Origin: an uncultured Oscillospiraceae bacterium
Lineage (GTDB): Bacteria > Bacillota > Clostridia > Oscillospirales > Acutalibacteraceae
Direction: 5' to 3'
Assembly: GCA_900553255.1 (NCBI GenBank)
Contig: USCI01000071.1
Coordinates: 1 to 11,538 of the forward strand
DNA length: 11,538 nt
Below are positions 1 through 6,340 of the stretch, in pieces. Each line of letters opens with the position of its first letter. Position 1 is the first letter of the stretch. The translations under genes were made by a program, and so were the position numbers. The notes beneath the pieces were generated by a model. The model searched no databases. It saw only the letters and a program-made list of their open reading frames with translations, and was not told where the DNA came from.

Positions 1-8
1 TTTTGATT

Positions 9-88
9 CCAGGACGGCTTTGCCGTCCTGGTGCGGCCAGAAAACTTTTTGTGCATTACTTTTGGCGAGATGACTTTTTTGACAGGCT
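9..88 (+). repeat. Dispersed element, copy 1: hairpin plus 49-base core
   Basis: A perfect 10-bp hairpin (9-18 with 22-31, loop TTT) is followed by a 49-base core at 40-88. The core matches the reverse complement of 10771-10819 at 44 of 49 positions. In both copies a second, unrelated hairpin follows the core (90-117 here, 10740-10769 there), and another precedes it. Read from the neighbouring gene, both copies lie just past its 3' end: the minus-strand gene ending at 132 here, and the plus-strand gene ending at 10706 there. No protein-coding potential is evident. It is a dispersed intergenic repeat of unknown function. Confidence 0.75.
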
Positions 89-89
89 A

Positions 90-124
90 AGAGGGAACCG
101 AAAAATCGGTTCCCTCTGCTTTTT
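90..124 (+). terminator. Intrinsic terminator hairpin
   Basis: A 12-bp perfect stem (90-101 with 106-117, loop AAAA) is followed by GC and five T on the plus strand. It should stop plus-strand transcripts entering from the left. It also lies just beyond the 3' end of the minus-strand gene at 132-434, but in that direction no U-tract follows the stem. Confidence 0.7.
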
Positions 125-131
125 GGCGGGT

Positions 132-434
132 TCAGATCGTCCCGCCGTCCTCATCCGGGCGGCCCGTCCGGCCGGCGGAGCCGGCCTCCAGCAGGGCGGC
201 GATCCGGCTCGTCTTGGTGACCAGCTCCCCGAAGCCGTACAGCAGGAAGCTGCCGATCCAGGACAGCAGCGGCCCCAGCACGACAAGCAGCAGGCCGAAC
301 AGCACCGCATGCGGATTGTCTTCTGTCACTCCGCTGACAAACAGCAGCACGGCGGCAAGCACCGACACGGTAATGCCGATCCAGCAGAGCACCTCGGCGA
401 GCATCTTGATTTTTCTCCCGATGTTGTTGAACAT
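132..434 (-). CDS. Small two-helix membrane protein, conserved Clostridia type
   Basis: The product is 100 residues. Two hydrophobic helices are visible at about residues 11-33 and 44-67, separated by a short polar turn (TEDNPH). A charged tail rich in Gly and Arg follows, so the protein should sit in the cytoplasmic membrane. Start and length resemble small uncharacterised membrane proteins common in Clostridia, recalled from memory. The ATG at 434 follows a strong AAAGGAGGGG ribosome binding site. Its own promoter (456-484) is close upstream and gives a leader of only about 14 bases. It is transcribed away from the HTH gene at 584. No catalytic motif is seen and the function is unknown. Confidence 0.8.
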   Translation of the reverse strand: MFNNIGRKIKMLAEVLCWIGITVSVLAAVLLFVSGVTEDNPHAVLFGLLLVVLGPLLSWIGSFLLYGFGELVTKTSRIAALLEAGSAGRTGRPDEDGGTI

Positions 435-455
435 GGCTACCCCTCCTTTACCCTC

Positions 456-484
456 AGTTTAGCCGACCGGTGTGGAAAAGTCAA
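456..484 (-). promoter_or_regulatory. Sigma-70-type promoter for the gene ending at 132
   Basis: On the minus strand, TTGACT (479-484) and TAAACT (456-461) are separated by exactly 17 bases. The -35 boxes of this promoter and of the divergent one at 503-508 are only 18 bases apart, so one bound factor could affect both. Confidence 0.7.
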
Positions 485-502
485 GCTTGTGCGGATATCC
501 CC

Positions 503-531
503 TTGACAAACCCCGAAAACGCGGATATAGT
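503..531 (+). promoter_or_regulatory. Sigma-70-type promoter for the HTH gene
   Basis: TTGACA (503-508), a 17-base spacer and TATAGT (526-531) make a near-consensus promoter. Transcription should begin near 538. This places a possible upstream start at 470 outside the transcript and supports the ATG at 584. Confidence 0.8.
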
Positions 532-583
532 AGGCACGGGCTGCCGGACGGCGGCCCGTTTCTTTGGGAAAGGGGTATGCGTC

Positions 584-1360
584 ATGGAGAGCTGTTTTCT
601 GGCGGTGGACAAGCGGTATTTTGCACTGTGCCGGAGGGAGGAGCTGCACCTGAAAAGCCAGGATATCCTGATCCTCGCGCAGATCGAGGAGTTCTGGCGC
701 AACGGCCGGCCGTGCTGGCTGACCAACCGGACGCTCGCGGAGAACATCGGGGAATCCGAAAGCACGGTCAAGCGCTCGCTTGACCGGCTGTGCGCGCTCG
801 GCGTTATTTCCCGGGAAACGAAGGCCGCCCGCACCGCAAAGCAGCGGCTGCTGCATTTCTGCGCCGAAAAGGTGCAGGCGCTGGCCGGGCCGCCGGTTGA
901 GCCGCCGCGGGATACCGTGCCGGCCCACGACACACAGGCGCCGCACCCAGCGCCGGACGCCGTGCCGCAGCATGGCTTGCGGGGGATGAACCCGCCGCAG
1001 GATACCGCGCCGAGCGAGGACCCGCGGGCGCCGTATCCCCTGCCGGACACCGCGTCGGGCGGGTCAACGTGGACCCTGCCGCCGACTGCTGCACCAAACC
1101 GGGACACGCCGGGGTCAAATCCGGCCGGGGAGCGGTGCATAACGGCCGAACCCCCGGTGCAGGATGAACCAACAAAAGATAATCTACAAGATAACCCAAA
1201 AGAAAAACCAAATTTTTCGGAGCTTTTTGAAAACAATGTCAACGTGCCTTTCTATGCGAAACGGCTGCTGAAAACGCTTGAAGCCAAGCAGGAACAGGAG
1301 GCCGGGGAGGACGATCCGAAAAGGGAATACGGTCTGCCGTCGTTCGGCCGGATTTTATGA
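584..1360 (+). CDS. Helix-turn-helix protein with proline-rich repeat linker (HTH_36-like)
   Basis: The product is 258 residues from the ATG at 584. That start is preceded by AAAGGGG and lies about 46 bases after the promoter's expected start point. Residues 25-80 look like a winged helix-turn-helix domain of the kind found at the N-terminus of phage and plasmid replication initiators (HTH_36). The visible core is LTNRTLAENIGESESTVKRS followed by a short wing. Residues 107-165 are a proline-rich, low-complexity linker made of two degenerate units of about 30 residues, beginning PPRDT and PPQDT. The C-terminus (about 190-258) is polar and charged. No phage or plasmid genes surround it, so it may be a domesticated initiator-like protein or a DNA-binding regulator. 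The HTH call is fairly secure; the role is not. Confidence 0.75.
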   Translation: MESCFLAVDKRYFALCRREELHLKSQDILILAQIEEFWRNGRPCWLTNRTLAENIGESESTVKRSLDRLCALGVISRETKAARTAKQRLLHFCAEKVQALAGPPVEPPRDTVPAHDTQAPHPAPDAVPQHGLRGMNPPQDTAPSEDPRAPYPLPDTASGGSTWTLPPTAAPNRDTPGSNPAGERCITAEPPVQDEPTKDNLQDNPKEKPNFSELFENNVNVPFYAKRLLKTLEAKQEQEAGEDDPKREYGLPSFGRIL

Positions 1361-1371
1361 AGGCGTGCCCC

Positions 1372-1400
1372 TTGAGAATCCGCCGGAGATATGGTATGCT
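1372..1400 (+). promoter_or_regulatory. Sigma-70-type promoter for the membrane protein at 1451
   Basis: TTGAGA (1372-1377), a 17-base spacer and TATGCT (1395-1400). It begins 12 bases after the stop codon of the HTH gene and gives a leader of about 45 bases. Confidence 0.7.
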
Positions 1401-1450
1401 GAAGGCGTATAAGAGCAAGGGAATTGAGGAGATAAGAGGAGGAATCGGTC

Positions 1451-2158
1451 ATGCCGAAAAAACGCGTTTTGGCGTCGTTTTTCCACCGCTTTTTTGTTCC
1501 TTACTGCTGGGTGCTTTATCCGGTGCTGTTGCTGCTGATTCTGATTCTGGTGATTTTCCGGGAAGAGGAGGAGAAGCTTTTATTCGCCGGGATATTCGTT
1601 GTCGCGGTGATCGCGCTCCTGCTGGTTTTCCTGCTGACAAAGCGCCGCCGGGCGGCGGCGGCGCTGGTCGTGCTGCTTATCCTGAGCAGCGGCGCGGGCG
1701 TGCTGGATACGTGGTACTGGAGCCAGTATCACCAGTTTGTCAGCGAGGTGCAGTCGATCACCGCCTACCGGCACGCGGGCAACCCCGATTACGTCCGCTT
1801 CGAGATCCGGGGGCGCATCCGCAACTGGTATTACGACGATGAGGTGTATGAGGATGTGGTGCTGACCGGCTATGAGCCGGGCGGGGAGATCCGGTATACC
1901 CGCTTTGCGTCGAGGTCGGAGCCGATCACCATCTCCCGCCGGGCAACCTCCTTCACCATCCGGCTGGACGTGGACGCCACGTCTTATGTGTGGGGGCCTT
2001 CGGTCGAGGAATACCCGTTTGTGCTGCGGTATCTCACCGGACGGGAAGAGTGGAGAAAAAACGCTGTTTTTATGAACGATTTCCGGCGCGTTCCCGTCCG
2101 CTGGGAGGAGCCGCGCGAGGTGACCGACTGCCTGCTGGACGGCCTGCCGGAGGCATAG
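1451..2158 (+). CDS. Unrecognised membrane protein, three N-terminal helices and soluble C-terminus
   Basis: The product is 235 residues. Three hydrophobic segments lie at about residues 13-36, 43-63 and 68-84. The third is followed by a soluble region (about 90-235) rich in aromatic residues and alternating polar/hydrophobic stretches, which suggests beta structure. Basic residues (KRRR at 64-67) between helices 2 and 3 mark a likely cytoplasmic loop, putting the C-terminal domain probably outside the cell. The ATG at 1451 follows AAGAGGAGG. I do not recognise the family and see no catalytic motif. A gap of 40 bases separates it from the exonuclease gene, so read-through is possible. Confidence 0.75.
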   Translation: MPKKRVLASFFHRFFVPYCWVLYPVLLLLILILVIFREEEEKLLFAGIFVVAVIALLLVFLLTKRRRAAAALVVLLILSSGAGVLDTWYWSQYHQFVSEVQSITAYRHAGNPDYVRFEIRGRIRNWYYDDEVYEDVVLTGYEPGGEIRYTRFASRSEPITISRRATSFTIRLDVDATSYVWGPSVEEYPFVLRYLTGREEWRKNAVFMNDFRRVPVRWEEPREVTDCLLDGLPEA

Positions 2159-2161
2159 CAC

Positions 2162-2181
2162 GGCGGGGAAAGCCCGCCTTT
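2162..2181 (+). terminator. Weak GC hairpin with short T-run between two genes
   Basis: A 6-bp stem (GGCGGG 2162-2167 with CCCGCC 2173-2178) is followed by only three T. It could partly stop transcription after the membrane protein gene, but the short T-run makes it a weak candidate. Confidence 0.3.
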
Positions 2182-2198
2182 ACGAAAGGGGAACGCGT

Positions 2199-2963
2199 AT
2201 GCGTCTGCTGTCATGGAACGTCAATGGGATCCGCGCCTGCCTGAACAAGGGGCTCGCGGAATTTGCCGCCGGCTGCGGTGCGGACATGCTCTGCCTGCAG
2301 GAAACCAAGGTGCAGGCCGGGCAGACCGACTGGACGCCGGACGGTTATGCGGCGTACTGGAACTACGCCGAAAAGAAGGGCTACTCCGGCACCGCGCTGT
2401 TTTCCCGGCGGGTGCCGCAGCGGGTATCCCTCGGCATCGGCGTGGAGGAGCACGATCACGAGGGCCGGGTCATCACCGCGGAGTACCCGGCCTTTACGCT
2501 GGTGAACGTGTACACCCCCAACGCGCAGGACCAGCTCGCCCGCATCGACTACCGCATGCGGTGGGAGGAGGATTTCCGCGCGTATCTGAAGCGGCTGGAC
2601 GCGGACAAGCCGGTGATCGTCTGCGGGGACATGAACGTCGCCCACCAGGAGATCGACCTGAAAAACCCCGGCCCGAACCGCGGCAACGCCGGGTTCTCGG
2701 ATCAGGAGCGCGGGCAGTTTTCCGCGCTGCTCGCGGCGGGCTTCACCGACACCTTCCGCTTCCTGCATCCGGACGCCGCCGGCGCGTACAGCTGGTGGTC
2801 CTACCGCTTCCATGCGCGGCAGAACAACGCGGGGTGGCGCATCGACTATTTCCTGGTGTCCGACCGGCTGCGGCAAAACATCCGCCGCGCGGAGATTTTG
2901 GCCGACGTCATGGGTTCCGACCACTGCCCGGTGCTGCTGGAGCTGGACGGGCCGGACGAATAA
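2199..2963 (+). CDS. exoA: Exodeoxyribonuclease III (AP endonuclease, EEP family)
   Basis: The product is 254 residues, the normal length for the family. The enzyme removes nucleotides 3' to 5' from duplex DNA and cuts at abasic sites in base excision repair, using Mg2+. All hallmark motifs are present in order: WNVNG with N7, LQETK with metal-binding E35, NVYTPN with Y105, GDMN with D144 and N146, WRIDYFLVS with D216, and the catalytic SDHCPV with D241 and H242. The ATG at 2199 follows GAAAGGGG. The LUD-domain gene starts 28 bases after its stop, so the two are probably cotranscribed. Nothing is truncated or missing. Confidence 0.97.
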   Translation: MRLLSWNVNGIRACLNKGLAEFAAGCGADMLCLQETKVQAGQTDWTPDGYAAYWNYAEKKGYSGTALFSRRVPQRVSLGIGVEEHDHEGRVITAEYPAFTLVNVYTPNAQDQLARIDYRMRWEEDFRAYLKRLDADKPVIVCGDMNVAHQEIDLKNPGPNRGNAGFSDQERGQFSALLAAGFTDTFRFLHPDAAGAYSWWSYRFHARQNNAGWRIDYFLVSDRLRQNIRRAEILADVMGSDHCPVLLELDGPDE

Positions 2964-2991
2964 AAACAGGGTGAAGGAAAGGGGTAAAGCC

Positions 2992-3660
2992 ATGAACGAC
3001 AGCATTACGCGGGAGCTGGCCGAGCGCCAGGCGCGCCTGACCATCCCGAAACTCGAGAAAAACAACATGCAGGCGTTTTACGTCCCGACCGCGGCCGAGG
3101 TGCCCGGAAAGGTCGCCGGGCTGCTGCACGAGGGGGATACCGTCGCGGTCGGCGGCTCCGAGACGCTCAGGGAGGCCGGCGTGCTGGAGCTGCTGCGCAG
3201 CGGGCGCTACCGCTTCCTCGACCGGTATGCGCCGGGGCTGACCGCCGGGCAGGTGCGCCGCATCTTTATCGACAGTTTTGACGCGGACGCTTATCTGTGC
3301 TCGGCCAACGCGATTACGATGAACGGCGAGCTGTACAACGTCGACGGCAATTCCAACCGCGTGGCGGCGCTGTGCTACGGGCCGCGGTCGGTGATCGTGG
3401 TGGCGGGCTGCAACAAGCTGGTGCCGGATCTGCCGGCGGCCATCGCGCGGGTCAAGCGCACGAGCGCGCCGGCCAACGCCATCCGGCTCGACTGCGCGAC
3501 CTACTGCGCGAAAACCGGTGTGTGCCGCGGCGCGGGCGGCGGGATGACCGACGGATGCGATGCGCCGCAGCGCATCTGCTGCAGCTATGTGGTGTCCGCG
3601 CACCAGCGCGAACCCGGCCGCATCAAGGTCATCCTGGTCGGGGAGCCGCTGGGGTTTTGA
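2992..3660 (+). CDS. LUD-domain protein (lactate utilisation protein LutC/YkgG-like)
   Basis: The product is 222 residues and matches the stand-alone LUD-domain proteins annotated in Clostridia as lactate utilisation proteins. Visible family features are VAVGGSETLREAG (about 51-63), SANAITMNGELYNVDGNSNR (104-123), an R-VKRTSAPANA segment (153-163) and the closing KVILVGEPLGF. The C-terminal part carries a cysteine cluster (C168, C172, C178, C189, C196, C197) that may bind a metal; this is inference. The ATG at 2992 follows GAAAGGGG. A longer reading from 2812 would overlap the exonuclease gene in another frame and is not credible. No lutA or lutB partner is in the window, so a role in lactate oxidation is not shown. 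Confidence 0.9.
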   Translation: MNDSITRELAERQARLTIPKLEKNNMQAFYVPTAAEVPGKVAGLLHEGDTVAVGGSETLREAGVLELLRSGRYRFLDRYAPGLTAGQVRRIFIDSFDADAYLCSANAITMNGELYNVDGNSNRVAALCYGPRSVIVVAGCNKLVPDLPAAIARVKRTSAPANAIRLDCATYCAKTGVCRGAGGGMTDGCDAPQRICCSYVVSAHQREPGRIKVILVGEPLGF

Positions 3661-3681
3661 GAAGAAGGAAGCGCCGGGGGC

Positions 3682-3715
3682 TGCCGCTGTTCCATTGCTC
3701 AAGCGGCACCTTTTT
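3682..3715 (+). terminator. Probable terminator of the exoA-LUD operon
   Basis: TGCCGCT (3682-3688) pairs with AGCGGCA (3702-3708) across a 13-base loop, followed by CC and five T. It lies 21 bases after the LUD stop codon. The stem is short and the loop long, so strength is uncertain. Confidence 0.5.
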
Positions 3716-3723
3716 GCCGAATA

Positions 3724-3862
3724 CCGGGATACATTGCCCCGTTGGCGGCGGGTACTGCATCCAGGCGGCCGGAAGCCGGTTGCTTCGGGCGTGTACGGGT
3801 CTGCAGCTTAGCGCCGAAGGCGCAGCCTGTCGCACCCGGTGTGAGGCGGGCGGGTTTATTCG
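3724..3862 (-). repeat. Structured repeat module R4, minus-strand copy
   Basis: Read on the minus strand, this segment starts CGAATAAACCCGCCCGC and aligns end to end with 11251-11392. Long identical blocks include GGGTGCGACAGGCTG, CCGTACACGC and GGCCGCCTGGATGCAGT. Two places differ in sequence but still fold. One is a 5-bp hairpin at 3811-3823, replaced by a 7-bp hairpin of different sequence in the other copy. The second is a bulged 7-bp stem around 3770-3788, replaced by an 11-bp stem. It occupies most of the 317-base gap between the LUD gene and the XRE gene and encodes no credible protein. Confidence 0.75.
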
Positions 3863-3865
3863 TTT

Positions 3866-3910
3866 GCGCCGCATACGCGCACACAGGTATGTCTGCCGAT
3901 GAGCCGGCAC
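3866..3910 (-). repeat. Small hairpin module R3, minus-strand copy
   Basis: On the minus strand it reads GCCGGCTCATCGGCAGACAT, shared with 11096-11149 and 7446-7510. The hairpin TGCCGG/TCGGCA (minus strand; 3894-3899 with 3904-3909) has one G-U pair in this orientation, which would be an A-C mismatch on the plus strand. It directly precedes module R4 on the same strand. Confidence 0.65.
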
Positions 3911-3929
3911 CCTGCTATCAGGATAAACC

Positions 3930-3961
3930 AAAAACCGGCGCCGCAATTCTGCGGCGCCGGT
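3930..3961 (-). terminator. Intrinsic terminator of the XRE regulator gene
   Basis: A 12-bp GC-rich stem (3934-3945 with 3950-3961, loop ATTC) is followed on the minus strand by five T. It lies 17 bases past the stop codon at 3978. Confidence 0.8.
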
Positions 3962-3977
3962 CGTTCATGCTGGGGAT

Positions 3978-4664
3978 TTACTGCAGATGCCCCTCCGCGT
4001 TGCGCAGCAGGTTCATCAGCGAGGTCGCAAACAGCGGGTACTGCTCCGCAAGGGCGTCGGAGGTCAGCGGCGGCAGCGACGCGCCGTCGAGCCCCTTTTC
4101 GTCGCCGATATCGTTGCCCCGGGCGAGATAGCCGAGCCGAGCGGCGCTGTTGCCGAGCTGGGCGGCAGCGGCGGCCTCAAAACGGTAGGCCGGCACCGAG
4201 AACAGCGCGGCGGGATTCTTGGGGTTGGCGGTATACAGCTGGCGGAACACGGTGTAGACCGCCACGCTCAGGTAGGCGGAAATTTCATTCGTGACCGCTT
4301 TGTTATTGCATCGCTGGAGCAAATCGAATATAATATGCAGGGAATTGACGATGAGCTTTTTGCTCAGCACCGGCAGGATGCTGCCGCGCATGCGGTTTTC
4401 CTTGACCGACGGATCGTTGTCCGGGATTTCCTCCACCGTGATGACCGCGCCCGCCTTGTCGGGGGTGCGCCCGAGCAGGTAATCGCAGGAAACGTGATAA
4501 AAATCCGCGGCGCGCACGACAAATTCCAGCCCGCATTCCCGGATCCCTTTCTCGTAATGCGACAAAAGCGCCTGCGATACGCCGAGGGAAAGGGCAGCCT
4601 GCTTCTGGCTGATGCCGCGTTCTTTGCGCAGCAGCGTGAGAATCCGGGGAAATGCACTGTTCAT
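3978..4664 (-). CDS. XRE-family helix-turn-helix regulator with helical C-terminal domain
   Basis: The product is 228 residues from the ATG at 4664. Residues 7-61 form a Cro/C1-type DNA-binding domain, with the core ISQKQAALSLGVSQALLSHY and the DYLLGRTPD ending usual for the family. Residues about 80-228 are mostly helical with no recognised ligand motif. Similar proteins are widespread in Clostridia, recalled from memory, with unknown regulons. The ATG at 4664 follows AAGGTGG at good spacing. A longer reading to 4826 would include an arginine- and proline-rich leader translated from the untranslated region, so it is rejected. The gene is divergent from the histidine phosphatase and has a promoter about 140 bases upstream and a possible attenuator in the leader. 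Confidence 0.85.
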   Translation of the reverse strand: MNSAFPRILTLLRKERGISQKQAALSLGVSQALLSHYEKGIRECGLEFVVRAADFYHVSCDYLLGRTPDKAGAVITVEEIPDNDPSVKENRMRGSILPVLSKKLIVNSLHIIFDLLQRCNNKAVTNEISAYLSVAVYTVFRQLYTANPKNPAALFSVPAYRFEAAAAAQLGNSAARLGYLARGNDIGDEKGLDGASLPPLTSDALAEQYPLFATSLMNLLRNAEGHLQ

Positions 4665-4713
4665 GTCATCTGCCACCTTAACTCTGCATTTAACCGTACC
4701 GCCAGACAGGCAG

Positions 4714-4734
4714 AAAAAAAGCCGCCGATGCGGC
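4714..4734 (-). promoter_or_regulatory. Possible attenuator hairpin in the XRE leader
   Basis: On the minus strand a 5-bp GC stem (GCCGC/GCGGC, 4721-4734) is followed by seven T (4714-4720). It lies between the promoter (4804-4833) and the start codon (4664). A second stem, CCCGGC/GCCGGG at 4738-4758, lies just upstream. This resembles a terminator inside a leader; regulation is inferred. Confidence 0.45.
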
Positions 4735-4803
4735 ACCCCCGGCTCCATCCGCGCCGGGCGGTCCAACGGCATATCCCTTTCCAAACTATACGGCTTGTTT
4801 ACG

Positions 4804-4833
4804 ATTATACCGCAGATCACTACCATTTGTAAA
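4804..4833 (-). promoter_or_regulatory. Sigma-70-type promoter for the XRE regulator
   Basis: On the minus strand, TTTACA (4828-4833) and a perfect TATAAT (4804-4809) are separated by 18 bases. The transcript would start near 4797 with a leader of about 133 bases. Confidence 0.7.
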
Positions 4834-4866
4834 GCGTCATTTTGTGATTTTTAGGAGGAAAATTTG

Positions 4867-5499
4867 ATGAAATCCTACAAAATTCATCTCCTTCGGCACG
4901 GGGAAACCGAAGCAAATGAAAAAGGGCTGTACATCGGGCGCACCGACCTGCCGCTGTCACCGGCCGGCCTGCAGGGGCTGCTGCGGCTGCGTGAGGGGGC
5001 CCGCTATCCCGGTGCGGCGCGCTTTTTCACCAGCCCGCTGACCCGCTGCCGCCAGACGCTCGAGGTGCTGTACCCGCACTGCCGGCAGGAGGTCGCGGAC
5101 GGTCTGGCCGAATGCGATTTCGGCGAATGGGAGGGGAAGAGCGCGGCCGCGCTGCAGAACGACCCGCGCTTCGGCGAATGGATCGCCGGCAAGCGGGCGG
5201 ATCTCCCCGGCGGCGAGGCGGCGGCGGATTTCCAGGCGCGGGTCACCGCGGCGTTTTCCGGGATTGTGCAGGAGCTGATGACCAGCGGCGACACCGAGGC
5301 GGTGGTCTGCACCCACGGCGGCGTCATCATGCTGCTGATGGCGGCGTACGCGCTGCCGCGTCTCGAGATGCACGCCTGGGCGGCGGGCGCGGGTGAGGGA
5401 TTCACCCTGCGGATTACCCCCACGCTGTGGATGCGGGAGCCGGTGGCGGAGTTCGCCGGGGTGGTCCCGCAGCCGGCCGGCGAGGCCGGGCAGGCGTAG
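4867..5499 (+). CDS. Histidine phosphatase family protein (phosphoglycerate mutase-like)
   Basis: The product is 210 residues. The family forms a phosphohistidine intermediate and removes phosphate from small molecules. The signature LLRHGET carries the nucleophile H11, with R10 beside it. SPLTRCRQT (56-64) supplies R60, ECDFGEWEG holds the likely acid E82, and CTHGG holds the second histidine H150. The substrate cannot be read from the sequence; alpha-ribazole phosphatase or a general sugar phosphatase are both possible, and no cobalamin genes are near. The ATG at 4867 lies eight bases after AGGAGG. A TTG one codon earlier is too close to that site and is less likely. It is divergent from the XRE gene at 4664 and convergent with the gene ending at 5574. 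Confidence 0.9.
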   Translation: MKSYKIHLLRHGETEANEKGLYIGRTDLPLSPAGLQGLLRLREGARYPGAARFFTSPLTRCRQTLEVLYPHCRQEVADGLAECDFGEWEGKSAAALQNDPRFGEWIAGKRADLPGGEAAADFQARVTAAFSGIVQELMTSGDTEAVVCTHGGVIMLLMAAYALPRLEMHAWAAGAGEGFTLRITPTLWMREPVAEFAGVVPQPAGEAGQA

Positions 5500-5507
5500 G
5501 CTGCTCT

Positions 5508-5560
5508 GTCGGCCGGGCGCAGGGTACCGCGCCGGACAGGCGGCTTTCCGCCCGGCCGGC
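5508..5560. repeat. Long GC stem between convergent genes
   Basis: GTCGGCCGGGCG (5508-5519) pairs with CGCCCGGCCGGC (5549-5560) over 12 bp including one G-U wobble, and a smaller hairpin (GCGG/CCGC) lies inside. It fills the 74-base gap between two convergent genes. No T-run follows, so it may only slow transcription or act with Rho. Confidence 0.45.
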
Positions 5561-5573
5561 CGCGACGGCCTCG

Positions 5574-6161
5574 TCAGTCGATGCGGGTCACCGTGAAATC
5601 GCCGCAGCCCTCCGCCGCGGCGCGCAGGGCGTCCGCCGGCACCTCTGCATCCAGGAATACTTCGACGAAACCGCCGCGAAAATTAACATCGGTTACCGAA
5701 TCGATAGCCGCCAGCGCCGTGCGGAGCGCTTCCCGGCAGCTCTCGCCGGCGATGCCGGAAATGTACAGCACGGCGTAATCCAGCCGCTCGATGCGGAAGA
5801 TGACCGGCCGTGTCCCGTCCGAGCAGCAGGCGATCATCACCCGTTCGTCGTTCATCCAGCCCCGCATGATGGCGCCGCCCTGCAGGCCGGTGTAAATGTA
5901 GCGGGAGATGGCGTCCCACGCTTCGGAGCAGTGCGGGAAGGTGCTGCCGCCCGCCGTGCCGTCCGCCGTCGAGACGGTCTGCCGGAGGGTGTTCAGGCCC
6001 ATGTGCCAGAAATCGTCCGCCGCCCCGTAGCGCTCAAAGACGAATTCGTCGCCGACCGCATAGCAGGGACAGGCGCCCGCGGCGGGATCCGCGCAGTACC
6101 GGGCCTGCAGCTCCGGGAACAGCTTTTTGTCGATGACGGTGACCTTGACCTTGTGCTGCAT
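5574..6161 (-). CDS. TIGR04076-like protein with C-terminal HMA-like domain
   Basis: The product is 195 residues. Residues 1-127 resemble the small TIGR04076 family: MQHKVKVTVIDKK at the start, a CPC motif (C31, C33), VGDEFVFE, then ACCSDGTRPVIFRIERLD (111-128). The function of that family is not established to my knowledge. Residues 129-195 have the pattern of a ferredoxin-like heavy-metal-associated domain (GESCREALRTAL, then VTDVNFRGGFVEVFL). However, the usual CxxC is reduced to one cysteine (C142), so metal binding through that motif is doubtful. TIGR04076 proteins as I remember them are about 90-110 residues, so this is an extended or fused form. The ATG at 6161 follows CAGGGGG. It is divergent from cysK and has its own promoter at 6280-6308. 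Confidence 0.8.
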   Translation of the reverse strand: MQHKVKVTVIDKKLFPELQARYCADPAAGACPCYAVGDEFVFERYGAADDFWHMGLNTLRQTVSTADGTAGGSTFPHCSEAWDAISRYIYTGLQGGAIMRGWMNDERVMIACCSDGTRPVIFRIERLDYAVLYISGIAGESCREALRTALAAIDSVTDVNFRGGFVEVFLDAEVPADALRAAAEGCGDFTVTRID

Positions 6162-6279
6162 GAAAAATTCCCCCTGTCGGTGATTTCCCTCTCCCGGCAG
6201 CGGCGGGGCAGGCTACCCTCACGCCGGACAGGCCGTTTCGCCGGTTCGGCTGCACCTCTGCGGGGGAGTATATAGGATA

Positions 6280-6308
6280 AGTTTACAATACCGCCGCGGC
6301 CGTTTCAA
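6280..6308 (-). promoter_or_regulatory. Sigma-70-type promoter for the TIGR04076-like gene
   Basis: On the minus strand, TTGAAA (6303-6308) and TAAACT (6280-6285) are 17 bases apart. The resulting GC-rich leader of about 110 bases can form several small stems, but I recognise no riboswitch in it. Confidence 0.6.
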
Positions 6309-6340
6309 GTGCCTGCGGCCGGAAAGGAAGGAATTGTCCG

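Noticed and set aside
470..583. An earlier start for the HTH gene
   Set aside because: It lies upstream of a near-consensus promoter at 503-531, while the ATG at 584 has a ribosome binding site and fits the domain boundary.
3987..4832. A 281-codon open frame on the plus strand
   Set aside because: It is antisense to the XRE regulator, crosses that gene's leader and shows no domain.
6162..6340. A riboswitch or T-box controlling cysK or the divergent gene
   Set aside because: I looked for the conserved T-box, SAM, cobalamin and folate motifs on both strands and found none; only small GC stems are present.
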